NCBI RefSeq assembly: GCF_003605125.1
Contig: NZ_QPQT01000003.1
Span: forward strand, 1 to 64,000
DNA length: 64,000 nucleotides
Source: Shewanella algidipiscicola
GTDB taxonomy: Bacteria > Pseudomonadota > Gammaproteobacteria > Enterobacterales > Shewanellaceae
Reading direction: 5' to 3'
The translations under genes were made by a program, and so were the position numbers. This document shows, in pieces, positions 19,006 through 26,894 of the stretch. How positions within the stretch are numbered: the stretch's first letter is position 1; every line of letters starts with the position of its first letter. A model generated the notes under the pieces. That model was given only the letters and a program-made list of their open reading frames with translations. It made no database searches and had not been told where the DNA came from.

Positions 19006-19496
19006 AGTTACGCTCGACCGATCCACTGCTGCGCAGACTCTCTCTTACTAATCCTATCCACTTTTTGGCGTTGGGCTTTGGCTCGGGTCTACTGGCTAAA
19101 GCCCCGGGAACCTATGGTAGTTTGGCGGCCATTCCGCTCTACCTACTGATGAGCTACCTTTCGCTATCTTGGTATCTTGGTGTGACGCTGCTATTGATGC
19201 TGGTGGGGTTTTATATTTGTGATAAAGCCTCTAAAGATATGCGTGTGCATGATCACGGCGCCATCGTGTGGGATGAAATTGTTGGCATGTTAATCACCCT
19301 GACTGCTGCGCCCGCAGGTTGGGGATGGTTACTGCTGGGATTTGTGCTGTTTCGCTTTTTTGACATCCTTAAGCCATGGCCGATCAAATGGCTCGATGCC
19401 AAGGTGCATGGTGGTTTTGGCATCATGATCGATGATGTCTTAGCGGGCGTCTTTGCGTTTTTGTGCCTGCAAGGGGTGGTATACTTTGCCAGTTAG
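19002..19496 (+). CDS. pgpA: Phosphatidylglycerophosphatase A
   Basis: This inner-membrane enzyme removes phosphate from phosphatidylglycerol-phosphate. Its 164 residues have membrane segments around 20-36, 45-67, 94-115 and 140-160. Family motifs are GSGLLAKAPGTYGSLAAIP and IVWDEIVGM with the catalytic acidic residues. Its start overlaps the thiL stop (ATGA), as in many gammaproteobacteria. Confidence 0.95.
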   Translation: MKLRSTDPLLRRLSLTNPIHFLALGFGSGLLAKAPGTYGSLAAIPLYLLMSYLSLSWYLGVTLLLMLVGFYICDKASKDMRVHDHGAIVWDEIVGMLITLTAAPAGWGWLLLGFVLFRFFDILKPWPIKWLDAKVHGGFGIMIDDVLAGVFAFLCLQGVVYFAS

Positions 19497-19762
19497 GGGG
19501 CGCCTTTAAACTCAGCAGCAGGCACTTTGGCATTTGCTTGAGTCGCCTGCCTAACTCGTACCTTACCCTGCTGTGATGTTATACCCCCACTTGAGTGTTA
19601 TCCCCCTGTTGCTTTAAGTGATAATAATCGCTCGTTTAATGGCCTTAATGATGCGTGTGTCTGCACCTATTACAGGCCTTTTCGAGAGCATCGTAAGGTT
19701 ATGAAGTGGAATTAACTCCTTAAATTGGCAAGAATTTCCTTATATATTAATGAACATCATTA

Positions 19763-19816
19763 ACGATATTTCACCTTTAGCACGATATTTCAAGACGTTC
19801 TTTAACGATATTTCGT
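19763..19816. promoter_or_regulatory. Triple upstream activating motif of the porin gene
   Basis: ACGATATTTC occurs at 19763-19772, 19782-19791 and 19805-19814. The third copy extends to the palindrome ACGATATTTCGT. The array lies 55-107 bp upstream of the sigma-54 element, where an NtrC-type activator would bind. The related ACGAAGTTTCGT lies next to the activator gene. The rest of the 449-bp gap 19497-19945 shows no gene. Confidence 0.55.
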
Positions 19817-19869
19817 AATTAGTCGATCTCGCTTCAACTTATGCGCCTTTATCCCCCCATTTCCCGCTT

Positions 19870-19885
19870 TGGCACGTTAGCTGCT
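19870..19885 (+). promoter_or_regulatory. Sigma-54 (-24/-12) promoter of the porin gene
   Basis: TGGCAC-N5-CTGCT keeps GG and GC separated by exactly ten bases, as sigma-54 RNA polymerase requires. The expected start is near 19896, about 50 bp before the ATG. The same CTGC variant is used upstream of the reductase gene at 22879. Confidence 0.65.
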
Positions 19886-19945
19886 GTTAAGTGTTATTGG
19901 AATTAGCCAATACGCTATAACACAAGAATAAATTGGGGAAATGAT

Positions 19946-21103
19946 ATGAACAAGAAACTGTTAGCGCTTTTAATACCCTCCATATTAATGATGGGATCGG
20001 CGCAGGCCGTCGAGATATACAATGATCAAACTAACAGCGTTAATATGATGGGTTGGCTTGGTTTTGCGGCCATCAATGACACAAATGATACTGCTGTGGT
20101 TGATAATTTTTCTCGTGTTGGCTTTCGATTCGATCGCACAGAAAAAAATGGTTGGCGCAGTTTCGCTCACACAGAGTGGGGGATTAACATGGTCACAAGT
20201 GATGATGCCCTCAATTATACCGGTGGCCAGTTAGGCGCCTCGAAAGATTCAGATTTCTTATTTAACCGTTTAGGTTATGTCGGTCTTAGACATGATAAGT
20301 GGGGCAGTTTAACCTTTGGTAAACAGTGGGGCGCCTACTATGATGTGGCTTATACTACGGATGTGCTCAACGTCTATACAGGCTATTCCGTCGGTGCTTA
20401 CACCTTTGGTGATGGTGGGTTAACGGGCGCTGGCCGTGCCGACTCGGCATTCGTTTACCGTAATTCGTTTGGTAACTTAAGCGTTGCACTACAGTATGCG
20501 GCTAAACAAAATGGCGATGTATCGCTATTTGACCGAAATGGTATGGCGATAAATGATGGCTCACACATCAATTTTGATACGAGTTATGGTGCGAGTGTGG
20601 CCTATCACTTCAGTGATAAATTCAAAGTCTTAGCCGGTATCAATCGCGGTGATTTTGAAGGTGAGTTAGCCGGTGAGACTGTTGATGACACTAACGAAAT
20701 CATGGGTGTGGGAGTGCAGTATGGCTCATTCTATCAATATGCACCTAATCGTGAGGCTGACGGGTTATACCTAGGTTTCAATGCGCATAAGAGCAAGCAA
20801 AATGAGTTGGTCGCAGGCGAATTATATGACTCAACCGGTGGCGAGTTCTTAGTTGCTTATCAGTATGAAAACGGCTTTGTACCTAGCTTTTTGTTGTCTT
20901 ATCAAGATTTAGATACCGATGCCTCAACCACTATCCAAGGTGACTGGACCCGTCAATTTGCTGTAGTTGGTCTACATTATCGTTATAGCAACGACACTAT
21001 TATGTTTGCCGAAGCCAAACTCGACTTCAGCGATATGGACGATGAGAGTTTTGAAAAACTACAAGATAACAGCTACTCGGTTGGTATTCGTTATTTTTTC
21101 TAG
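19946..21103 (+). CDS. Outer-membrane porin (gammaproteobacterial general-porin family)
   Basis: This 385-residue beta-barrel has a signal peptide cleaved after AQA (residue 21). Alternating-hydrophobicity strands run throughout, with a constriction-loop-like middle, and it ends in phenylalanine (VGIRYFF), the BAM targeting signature. The N-terminus VEIYNDQTNSVNMMGWLGF and the LAYQ/FNRLGYVGLRHDKWGSLTFGKQWG stretch are typical of OmpC/OmpU-like porins. It has a sigma-54 promoter and activator motifs, and is convergent with the sigma-54 activator gene across a shared terminator. That context suggests it admits the substrate of the lyase/reductase module. Pore specificity is an inference. Confidence 0.88.
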   Translation: MNKKLLALLIPSILMMGSAQAVEIYNDQTNSVNMMGWLGFAAINDTNDTAVVDNFSRVGFRFDRTEKNGWRSFAHTEWGINMVTSDDALNYTGGQLGASKDSDFLFNRLGYVGLRHDKWGSLTFGKQWGAYYDVAYTTDVLNVYTGYSVGAYTFGDGGLTGAGRADSAFVYRNSFGNLSVALQYAAKQNGDVSLFDRNGMAINDGSHINFDTSYGASVAYHFSDKFKVLAGINRGDFEGELAGETVDDTNEIMGVGVQYGSFYQYAPNREADGLYLGFNAHKSKQNELVAGELYDSTGGEFLVAYQYENGFVPSFLLSYQDLDTDASTTIQGDWTRQFAVVGLHYRYSNDTIMFAEAKLDFSDMDDESFEKLQDNSYSVGIRYFF

Positions 21104-21177
21104 CCTAGCTCATTACTAAAAAAGCCGAGGTGGCCGAATAACTACAGTATTCATCGACCTTGTGCTCGCTTTGCCAT

Positions 21178-21226
21178 AAGCCTAAAATCACTTTTATGAA
21201 AGTCTTTTTAGGCTTTTCTTTTTGGT
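21178..21226. terminator. Bidirectional terminator, porin / sigma-54 activator
   Basis: AAGCCTAAAA (21178-21187) pairs with TTTTAGGCTT (21206-21215), and T runs follow on both strands. The two genes converge here. Confidence 0.75.
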
Positions 21227-21245
21227 TTTTTTAATGAGGAAAAGG

Positions 21246-22772
21246 TTAGCATAACCCCAATTTCTTCATTTTACTCTTGAGGGTGTTGGGGTTGATATCT
21301 AACAGCTCCGCTGCACCACCGGGGCCATATAACTTACCGCCAGTGATACGCATAGCATGACCAATGTATTTGCTTATCATGGTGTCCAGCGGCACTAGCT
21401 TATCGCTAGCATGGCTAGGATCGATAATAATGGTTTGGCCCACTTGATTAACCACTTGATCCTCGGTTCCCATTTGCAATAAATCAAAGTTTAATGGGCC
21501 GTGGGGCTGTTGAATTATGGCTCGTTCAAGCACATTTATCAGTTCACGTACATTGCCCGGCCAACTGTAATGATTTAACACATTCAACTGCTCCGGTGTG
21601 ACTCTAGGCAACTTCTCTAGATTAAACTTGGCGGCTAAATTTTCAATAAAGTGTTGAACTAACAATGGAATATCGCATCTGCGTTGTCGTAACGCAGGGA
21701 TTTCTATCGGGAATACAGCTAAACGATACCAGAGATCTTCTCTAAAGGTCTTCTCATGAACCATGGCTTGTAAGTTTCTGTGAGTCGCGGCAATCACACG
21801 AATGTTTAGCTCGATACTTTCATAACCGCCGACGCGAGTTATTGAGCTGTTTTGCAATACGCGCAGCAATCTGACTTGCGCCGATAGTGGTAGTTCGCCA
21901 ATTTCATCTAAAAAAATCGTGCCGCCATTGGCTTGCTCAAAATAGCCTGCTTTGCGTGTTTCTGCGCCGGTGAAGGCCCCCTTTTCATAACCAAACAACT
22001 CGGAATCGATTAAAGACTCAGGAATGGCGCCGCAGTTGACCTTAATAAAGGGTTTTCCCGTTCTATTGGACTTAGCGTGAATTGCGTTGGCTATCACCTC
22101 TTTGCCGCAGCCGGTTTCTCCCTGCATTAATACGCTGGTGTTGAGTGGCGCAATTGCGGCCACCTTTTCCATGACTTTCTTCAATCCAGCTTCGCTGCCC
22201 ACTACGCCATCGGCCGAGAATATGGCGCGTTTCAAATTCACATTCTCCTGGCTGAGTGCTCGATTGGCTCTGAGTAAATTTCGACCCCGTAGGTTAAAGG
22301 CGGTAATTAAAGAAAAAGTATCCTTGTGCGGTTCGATTAAATCTGCGTGTAGAGGTTTAAACTGACCGATTTTTTTTGAGTAAAAGCCGACCACTCCCAG
22401 ATGAGTGTTGCTGCTCATCATACGCAGCAGGATAACCGATTGAATATCAGGTACGAGGTGAGGAGCCACAAAATGGGTAACTTTATCGAGATGAATATCA
22501 TTAATGATACGGATAATGGGGCGGTCATTTTGCTGTAGTACCTCCTCCATTTCGGGTGAAATTTTTACCTGTTTATCTATCGCCGAGGCGTGTGAATCAT
22601 TGGCATGTGCCAAGAATTGAATGTCACCATGTTCAGGCCGATAGATGTTAAGAAAAATGCCATCGATAGGCAGGTGTTGTTTGACATATTCGTAATAATT
22701 TTGCAGAGCATTTTCCAGCGATAAACTGCTGCATAAGCACTGAGTAGCTTGGTAATAGAATTGTTTCTTCAT
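21246..22772 (-). CDS. Sigma-54-dependent transcriptional activator with GAF-like sensor region
   Basis: This 508-residue NtrC-family enhancer-binding protein has a GAF-like signal-input region at about residues 1-165. The AAA+ domain has Walker A GETGCGKE (218-225), the sigma-54 contact loop GAFTGA (265-270) and Walker B GGTIFLDE (283-290). A Fis-type helix-turn-helix sits at the very end (AAELLDINPNTLKSKMKKL). It resembles FhlA/NorR in architecture and has no receiver domain, so it should sense a small molecule or redox state directly. It lies between the porin and the divergent reductase gene, each of which has a sigma-54 promoter and related upstream motifs. It is therefore very likely the dedicated regulator of this module. 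The ligand is unknown. Confidence 0.92.
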   Translation of the reverse strand: MKKQFYYQATQCLCSSLSLENALQNYYEYVKQHLPIDGIFLNIYRPEHGDIQFLAHANDSHASAIDKQVKISPEMEEVLQQNDRPIIRIINDIHLDKVTHFVAPHLVPDIQSVILLRMMSSNTHLGVVGFYSKKIGQFKPLHADLIEPHKDTFSLITAFNLRGRNLLRANRALSQENVNLKRAIFSADGVVGSEAGLKKVMEKVAAIAPLNTSVLMQGETGCGKEVIANAIHAKSNRTGKPFIKVNCGAIPESLIDSELFGYEKGAFTGAETRKAGYFEQANGGTIFLDEIGELPLSAQVRLLRVLQNSSITRVGGYESIELNIRVIAATHRNLQAMVHEKTFREDLWYRLAVFPIEIPALRQRRCDIPLLVQHFIENLAAKFNLEKLPRVTPEQLNVLNHYSWPGNVRELINVLERAIIQQPHGPLNFDLLQMGTEDQVVNQVGQTIIIDPSHASDKLVPLDTMISKYIGHAMRITGGKLYGPGGAAELLDINPNTLKSKMKKLGLC

Positions 22773-22789
22773 TGATATGTCGAGGTAGT

Positions 22790-22826
22790 CACGAAGTTTC
22801 GTGATAATAAATCATTGTATTTCGTG
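22790..22826. promoter_or_regulatory. Upstream activating motif between activator and reductase genes
   Basis: CACGAA-GT-TTCGTG (22790-22803) is a perfect 6-bp-arm palindrome, followed by a half site TATTTCGTG (22818-22826). Its core ACGAAGTTTCGT resembles ACGATATTTCGT upstream of the porin. It lies about 55-90 bp before the -24 element of the reductase promoter, and so fits an activator site that could also autoregulate the divergent gene. Confidence 0.55.
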
Positions 22827-22878
22827 GTTCTGTGCTCTCGTTCATAGATTGCCTAATCCCCCCCTCTTTTTAGGTAGT

Positions 22879-22894
22879 TGGCATAGTCACTGCA
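22879..22894 (+). promoter_or_regulatory. Sigma-54 (-24/-12) promoter of the reductase operon
   Basis: TGGCAT-N5-CTGCA has GG and GC ten bases apart. The expected start is near 22905, about 63 bp before the reductase ATG. Same architecture as the porin promoter. Confidence 0.65.
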
Positions 22895-22967
22895 GTTTTC
22901 CCTTTATGTTATCGACCCTTAATCGCTTCGATACATCATTAAAAATAGTAATAGGGAAGCATTGAAT

Positions 22968-24527
22968 ATGAACGAAAAAAAATTGGCAAGCCCTGAACGG
23001 CGTCAACTGTTAAAAGGTGGTGCTGCCATGGCTGTCGCAAGCTTAGGAGCTGCGATGCCACTGTCTGCCAATGCCGCTTGTATGCCACAAGAAAAAGTTA
23101 AGTTCGATGAGATAGTCGACGTGATAGTCGTGGGTAGCGGCTTTGCTGGCATGTCTGCCGCATTACAAGCTAAAGAAGCCGGTGCCAGTGTGATGGTCAT
23201 CGACAAAATGCCTGTGTTTGGCGGAAACTCCACTATTAACGGTGGTGCAATGGCCGTGGCGGGATCTCCTTTGCAAAAGAAAGAGGGGATTGAAGATTCA
23301 GTAGATACCATGGTTGCCGACATGTTGGAAGCGGGCCGTGGTATGAATGATGTCGAAATGCTTAAACTCGTCTGTAACGGGACAGCCGAATCCTGTGAAT
23401 GGCTCACCAACTACGGTGTGCAATGGAAACCATTTGTACAACATTTCGGTGGACATTCTATTCCTCGGGTGTTGCAAACAGTACAAAGCTCTGGTGCTGG
23501 CATTATCCGACCATTAATTAGTGCGGCTAAAAAGCATGGTATCGCCATGCGCAACCAAGCCAAATTAGAGGGTTTTATTAAAGATGATACTGGGCGTGTG
23601 ATCGGCGTCGAAGTTCGCGAAGGTTATTATTTCCCGAAGGAACGAACAGGTAAAATGGTGAACATTGGTGCGCGTAAAGGAGTGATTATGGCCACAGGTG
23701 GCTTTGGTCGTGACATCGAATATCGCCAAATGCAACAGCCAAAACTGACCAGTGAACTGGATTCTACTAACCACGCCGGCGCCACATCTGAAGCCTTAAA
23801 GCAGATGATGTTACTCGGTGCAAATCCCATACATTTAGATCAAATTCAACTCGGTCCATGGGCATCGCCAGACGAAAAAGGTTTCGGTACGGCATCGCAG
23901 TTTAACACTATCGCGACCTACCCTAGTGGCATCGTGGTCGATGTGCGAACCGGTGAGCGCTTCTTTAATGAGCTTGCCGATCGTAAAGCACGCGCCGATG
24001 CCATTATGACTCGTCGTGATGCTGACGGTCAGCCAGTCTACCCCATAGGCTTCACCAACGCTGAGGGGGCAAAAAATGCCCAGACTCTGGATTGGGGCCT
24101 TAAATACAAAGTGATCCAAAAAGCCAATAATTTAGATGAGTTAGCCGAACTTTATGGGATCCCAGCCGCGGCGCTCAAAGCACAAGTTGCTCGCTGGAAT
24201 GATGCCGTCACCCAAGGTAAAGATAATGAGTTTAACCGCCCGATGCAAAAAGCGATGAAGTTAGAGCAGGGCCCATGGTATGCAGTAAGGATGTGGCCCA
24301 AAGTGCACTATTGCATGGGGGGCGTAAAAGTGAATACAGCATCGGAAGTGCTGCATTTAGTCAGTAATAAACCTATCCCTGGGCTTTATGCGGCAGGCGA
24401 AGCAACCGGAGGTATTCACGGTGCAAGTCGCCTAGGAGCGTGCGCCGTGGCTGAAGGAGTGGTCACGGGACGTAACGCTGGTAGCCACTGCGCGAATAAC
24501 CAAGCTGCCTCATTACATTTGGCTTAG
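22968..24527 (+). CDS. Tat-exported FAD reductase of the fumarate/urocanate reductase family
   Basis: A 519-residue periplasmic flavoprotein. The Tat signal has R11-R12 in PERRQLLKGG and likely ends near SANA-A. The FAD Rossmann motif VVGSGFAG is at 54-61. The capping and catalytic regions follow, with the acid arginine candidate R339 (NELADRK), H447 (VHYCMGG) and R488 (SRLG), the counterparts of Fcc3 R402, H504 and R544. The fumarate-binding histidine seen in Fcc3 (QAHPT) is absent; here the sequence is IQLGPWAS (293-300). The substrate is therefore probably another alpha,beta-unsaturated carboxylate, such as urocanate, thiourocanate or cinnamate. There is no FMN-bearing domain or haem domain; the tetrahaem partner is encoded separately at 26417. 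ATG 22968 is chosen over TTG 22962 because GGGAAG is spaced eight bases from it. Confidence 0.9.
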   Translation: MNEKKLASPERRQLLKGGAAMAVASLGAAMPLSANAACMPQEKVKFDEIVDVIVVGSGFAGMSAALQAKEAGASVMVIDKMPVFGGNSTINGGAMAVAGSPLQKKEGIEDSVDTMVADMLEAGRGMNDVEMLKLVCNGTAESCEWLTNYGVQWKPFVQHFGGHSIPRVLQTVQSSGAGIIRPLISAAKKHGIAMRNQAKLEGFIKDDTGRVIGVEVREGYYFPKERTGKMVNIGARKGVIMATGGFGRDIEYRQMQQPKLTSELDSTNHAGATSEALKQMMLLGANPIHLDQIQLGPWASPDEKGFGTASQFNTIATYPSGIVVDVRTGERFFNELADRKARADAIMTRRDADGQPVYPIGFTNAEGAKNAQTLDWGLKYKVIQKANNLDELAELYGIPAAALKAQVARWNDAVTQGKDNEFNRPMQKAMKLEQGPWYAVRMWPKVHYCMGGVKVNTASEVLHLVSNKPIPGLYAAGEATGGIHGASRLGACAVAEGVVTGRNAGSHCANNQAASLHLA

Positions 24528-24600
24528 TTCAGTTGAAATACCCCAATTAACTTCGGTTAGTTCACCTGAACTAGCCTTTAAAATGATGGAATGGATGAAT

Positions 24601-26247
24601 ATGAAAGCAACTAAAAATATTGCAATTTCAACATTGGCATTAGCGTTAACAGCCGGCCAAGCCATGGCTGCAGACACGGTCGTGCTCGATGGACAACACT
24701 TCACTCAAGAGCAAGCATGGGCGATTGCCGATGGTGCTAAAGTTAAAATAGCGGCTCAGTCTGCTACCGCACTAGTTAAGGCTCATGAACTATTGATGGA
24801 GGCGGCGCGTTTAGGTAAACCCGTTTATGGCTTAACCGTAGGGGTTGGTTTAAACAAAGATCACAAACTATTTGATGCGAATGGTCAGTTAAGCCCTGAA
24901 GTATTAAAAGCTTCAGAATCATTTAATTATAGTACTCTTAGAGCACATAGTGCCGGTGTTGGCGAACCTATGCCAGTGCGGTTAACGCGTGTGGCTTTAG
25001 CGGTGCGCTTAAATACTATTCTCTCGGGGCACACAGGGGTACAGCCTTATGTTGCAGAGCTTTATCAAGCGTATTTAAATCATGATATTACGCCAATTAT
25101 CCCGTCGAAAGGTACGATCGGTGAGGCCGATATTTTGCTTGCGTCACATGTCGGTCTGGCCATGATCGGTGAGTGGGACGTTATCTATAAAGGTGAACGC
25201 ATGAGTAGTGTCGAAGCCATGAAAAAAGCAGGGATTAAGCCGTTACAACCGGTAGGAAAAGATGCGCTTTCCATTTTATCGAATAATGCCATCGGTGCCA
25301 CCTATGCAATGGCAGGTTATCGGGATGCCAAGCATTTACTCGAAGTATCACCAACGGTTTTTGGCCTGAGTCTAGAGGGCTTAAATGGTAATGTGTCGCC
25401 CTTCTTACCACAAACCAATGATATCCGCCCATTCCCGCAGTTGCAGCGAGCAACTCAGGATATATTAAATAGCTTATCTGGCAGTTATCTCTGGGACGAA
25501 AATAACGAGCGTCCACTGCAAGACCCACTCAGTTACCGCACTACGGCGTACACCTTTGCCAGCGCATATAAGGCGCTTGCCGATCTTGATGAGGTAATCA
25601 ATATTCAGATAAACCATTCTGATGACAACCCAGGTGTTATTCTTGGTGCTAGTAAAGATTATGGACAGCATTCTCAAGTTGCTAAATACTTGGTTGAAGG
25701 AAAGGGTGGCGTATTCCCAACCACTAACTTCGAACCACTCCCTGTCGCACTTGCGGTGCAGCAGTTAAGTATTGCTCTGACGCATGTGTCACATAATAGC
25801 GCCATGCGTACGATTCATTTATCGGATAATCATTTTACCCATTTACCGCGCTTTTTAAGTGCACCGGGTAACAATGGTCATGCGTTTGGTGCGATTCAAA
25901 AAACCTTTGTTGATATGCAGGTACGTAACCAAGCTTTGGCGATTCCGGTATCGTTTAATGGTATTGCCATTGCGGGTAATATCGAAGACACCTTTACCAA
26001 CCTAAAGCTTGCATCAGACAACTTAATTCAAATTGTTGACAACATTAACGTGATGTATGGCCTAGAACTGATGCATTCGACTCAAGCCATCGATTTACGT
26101 AAACAGACGAACAACCATCTCAAGCAAGGTGAGGCGACAAAAGCGATGTATGATGCTTTCCGTAAACAAGTGCCATTTGTCGATATTGACCGTCCATTTA
26201 CGCCCGATATTCGTGTCTCAAAAGCCTTTATTGCGCAGTACGAGTAA
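24601..26247 (+). CDS. Exported aromatic amino acid lyase homologue lacking the MIO triad
   Basis: A 548-residue member of the histidine/phenylalanine ammonia-lyase family with a Sec signal peptide (MKATKNIAIS..., cleavage after AMA, residue 23); usual family members are cytoplasmic. The fold markers are intact: YGLTVGVG (76-83), PSKGTIGE (168-175), QDPLSYR (307-313), NHSDDNP (338-344) and NIEDTF (460-465). Where canonical enzymes read GSVGASGDLAPLAH, this one reads GTIGEADILLASH. The Ala-Ser-Gly that cyclises to MIO is gone. Ergothionase, which eliminates trimethylamine from ergothioneine, is a known family member without MIO, so a quaternary-ammonium substrate is my leading guess. It lies 73 bp after the reductase gene. 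Alternative in-frame starts at 24583 and 24595 have weaker support. Confidence 0.88.
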   Translation: MKATKNIAISTLALALTAGQAMAADTVVLDGQHFTQEQAWAIADGAKVKIAAQSATALVKAHELLMEAARLGKPVYGLTVGVGLNKDHKLFDANGQLSPEVLKASESFNYSTLRAHSAGVGEPMPVRLTRVALAVRLNTILSGHTGVQPYVAELYQAYLNHDITPIIPSKGTIGEADILLASHVGLAMIGEWDVIYKGERMSSVEAMKKAGIKPLQPVGKDALSILSNNAIGATYAMAGYRDAKHLLEVSPTVFGLSLEGLNGNVSPFLPQTNDIRPFPQLQRATQDILNSLSGSYLWDENNERPLQDPLSYRTTAYTFASAYKALADLDEVINIQINHSDDNPGVILGASKDYGQHSQVAKYLVEGKGGVFPTTNFEPLPVALAVQQLSIALTHVSHNSAMRTIHLSDNHFTHLPRFLSAPGNNGHAFGAIQKTFVDMQVRNQALAIPVSFNGIAIAGNIEDTFTNLKLASDNLIQIVDNINVMYGLELMHSTQAIDLRKQTNNHLKQGEATKAMYDAFRKQVPFVDIDRPFTPDIRVSKAFIAQYE

Positions 26248-26268
26248 CCTTTATCGGGGAAATGTTGC

Positions 26269-26317
26269 GCTTGCTGGCTATCGTCAATACCGCTCCCATT
26301 GACTTTAGCGAGCAAGC
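26269..26317 (+). other. RNA hairpin between lyase and cytochrome genes
   Basis: GCTTGCT (26269-26275) pairs with AGCAAGC (26311-26317), with an inner TCAAT/ATTGA pairing, in the 169-bp gap inside the presumed operon. With no T tract it may stabilise mRNA or set relative expression rather than terminate. Confidence 0.4.
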
Positions 26318-26416
26318 CGCAATTGGCCTGATACATCCTGTAAACCAGTCATCGATTAATCACCGGGCGGTAACAGTTATCGGGTAACAAAGATCAACGT
26401 AGTAATAGGAATAAAG

Positions 26417-26797
26417 ATGTTAAGAATACTGACGACAATGTGCATCTTGATGCTGCTGTCAATTCCAGCGGCTAATGCCATGAAAATAAAAGACTATCAT
26501 AAAGAAGTTATGACGGGGGATAATGGTAAGGTTGAGTGTAGTTTTTGCCACGGAGATGCAAAACGTAAAACGATTCCTCAGGCCAGTGCATGTGAAACTT
26601 GTCATGGTACGCCAGATGATGTGGCTGAACTTACTCAGCGTCCATCCGATGCCGATCATGATATAGAGCCAAATCCCCATGACAGTCTGCATTATGGTAC
26701 AGACTTACCTTGTACTTACTGCCATCAAGAACATAAAGAGAGTCAAGTTTACTGTAATCAATGTCATGAGTTTCAGTACCCTGATATGAAGCGCTGA
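26417..26797 (+). CDS. Periplasmic tetrahaem cytochrome c (flavocytochrome haem subunit type)
   Basis: A 126-residue protein with a signal peptide (cleavage near ANA, residue 21) and four CXXCH haem sites: CSFCH 41-45, CETCH 59-63, CTYCH 99-103 and CNQCH 113-117. The spacing and size match the N-terminal haem domain of Shewanella fumarate reductase Fcc3, here as a separate polypeptide. It should carry electrons from a membrane quinol dehydrogenase such as CymA to the flavoprotein encoded two genes upstream. CymA itself is not in the window. Confidence 0.9.
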   Translation: MLRILTTMCILMLLSIPAANAMKIKDYHKEVMTGDNGKVECSFCHGDAKRKTIPQASACETCHGTPDDVAELTQRPSDADHDIEPNPHDSLHYGTDLPCTYCHQEHKESQVYCNQCHEFQYPDMKR

Positions 26798-26843
26798 TTG
26801 TTAATCTTTGCTCAACTTGCAATAGCTAATGGAGTGTCATTTT

Positions 26844-26871
26844 AAAGCCTGCTCATGACTGAGCAGGCTTT
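26844..26871. terminator. Bidirectional terminator, cytochrome / pyrI
   Basis: AAAGCCTGCTC and GAGCAGGCTTT form an 11-bp perfect stem with a 6-base loop between the convergent cytochrome and pyrI genes. It marks the right edge of the accessory module. Confidence 0.8.
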
Positions 26872-26894
26872 ACCTTATCGAGATAAAGAGTGGC

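Noticed and set aside
22805..22818. FNR or CRP site (TGATAATAAATCA) in the activator/reductase gap
   Set aside because: The arms are spaced by five bases instead of the four needed for FNR, and it does not fit CRP. Left unassigned.
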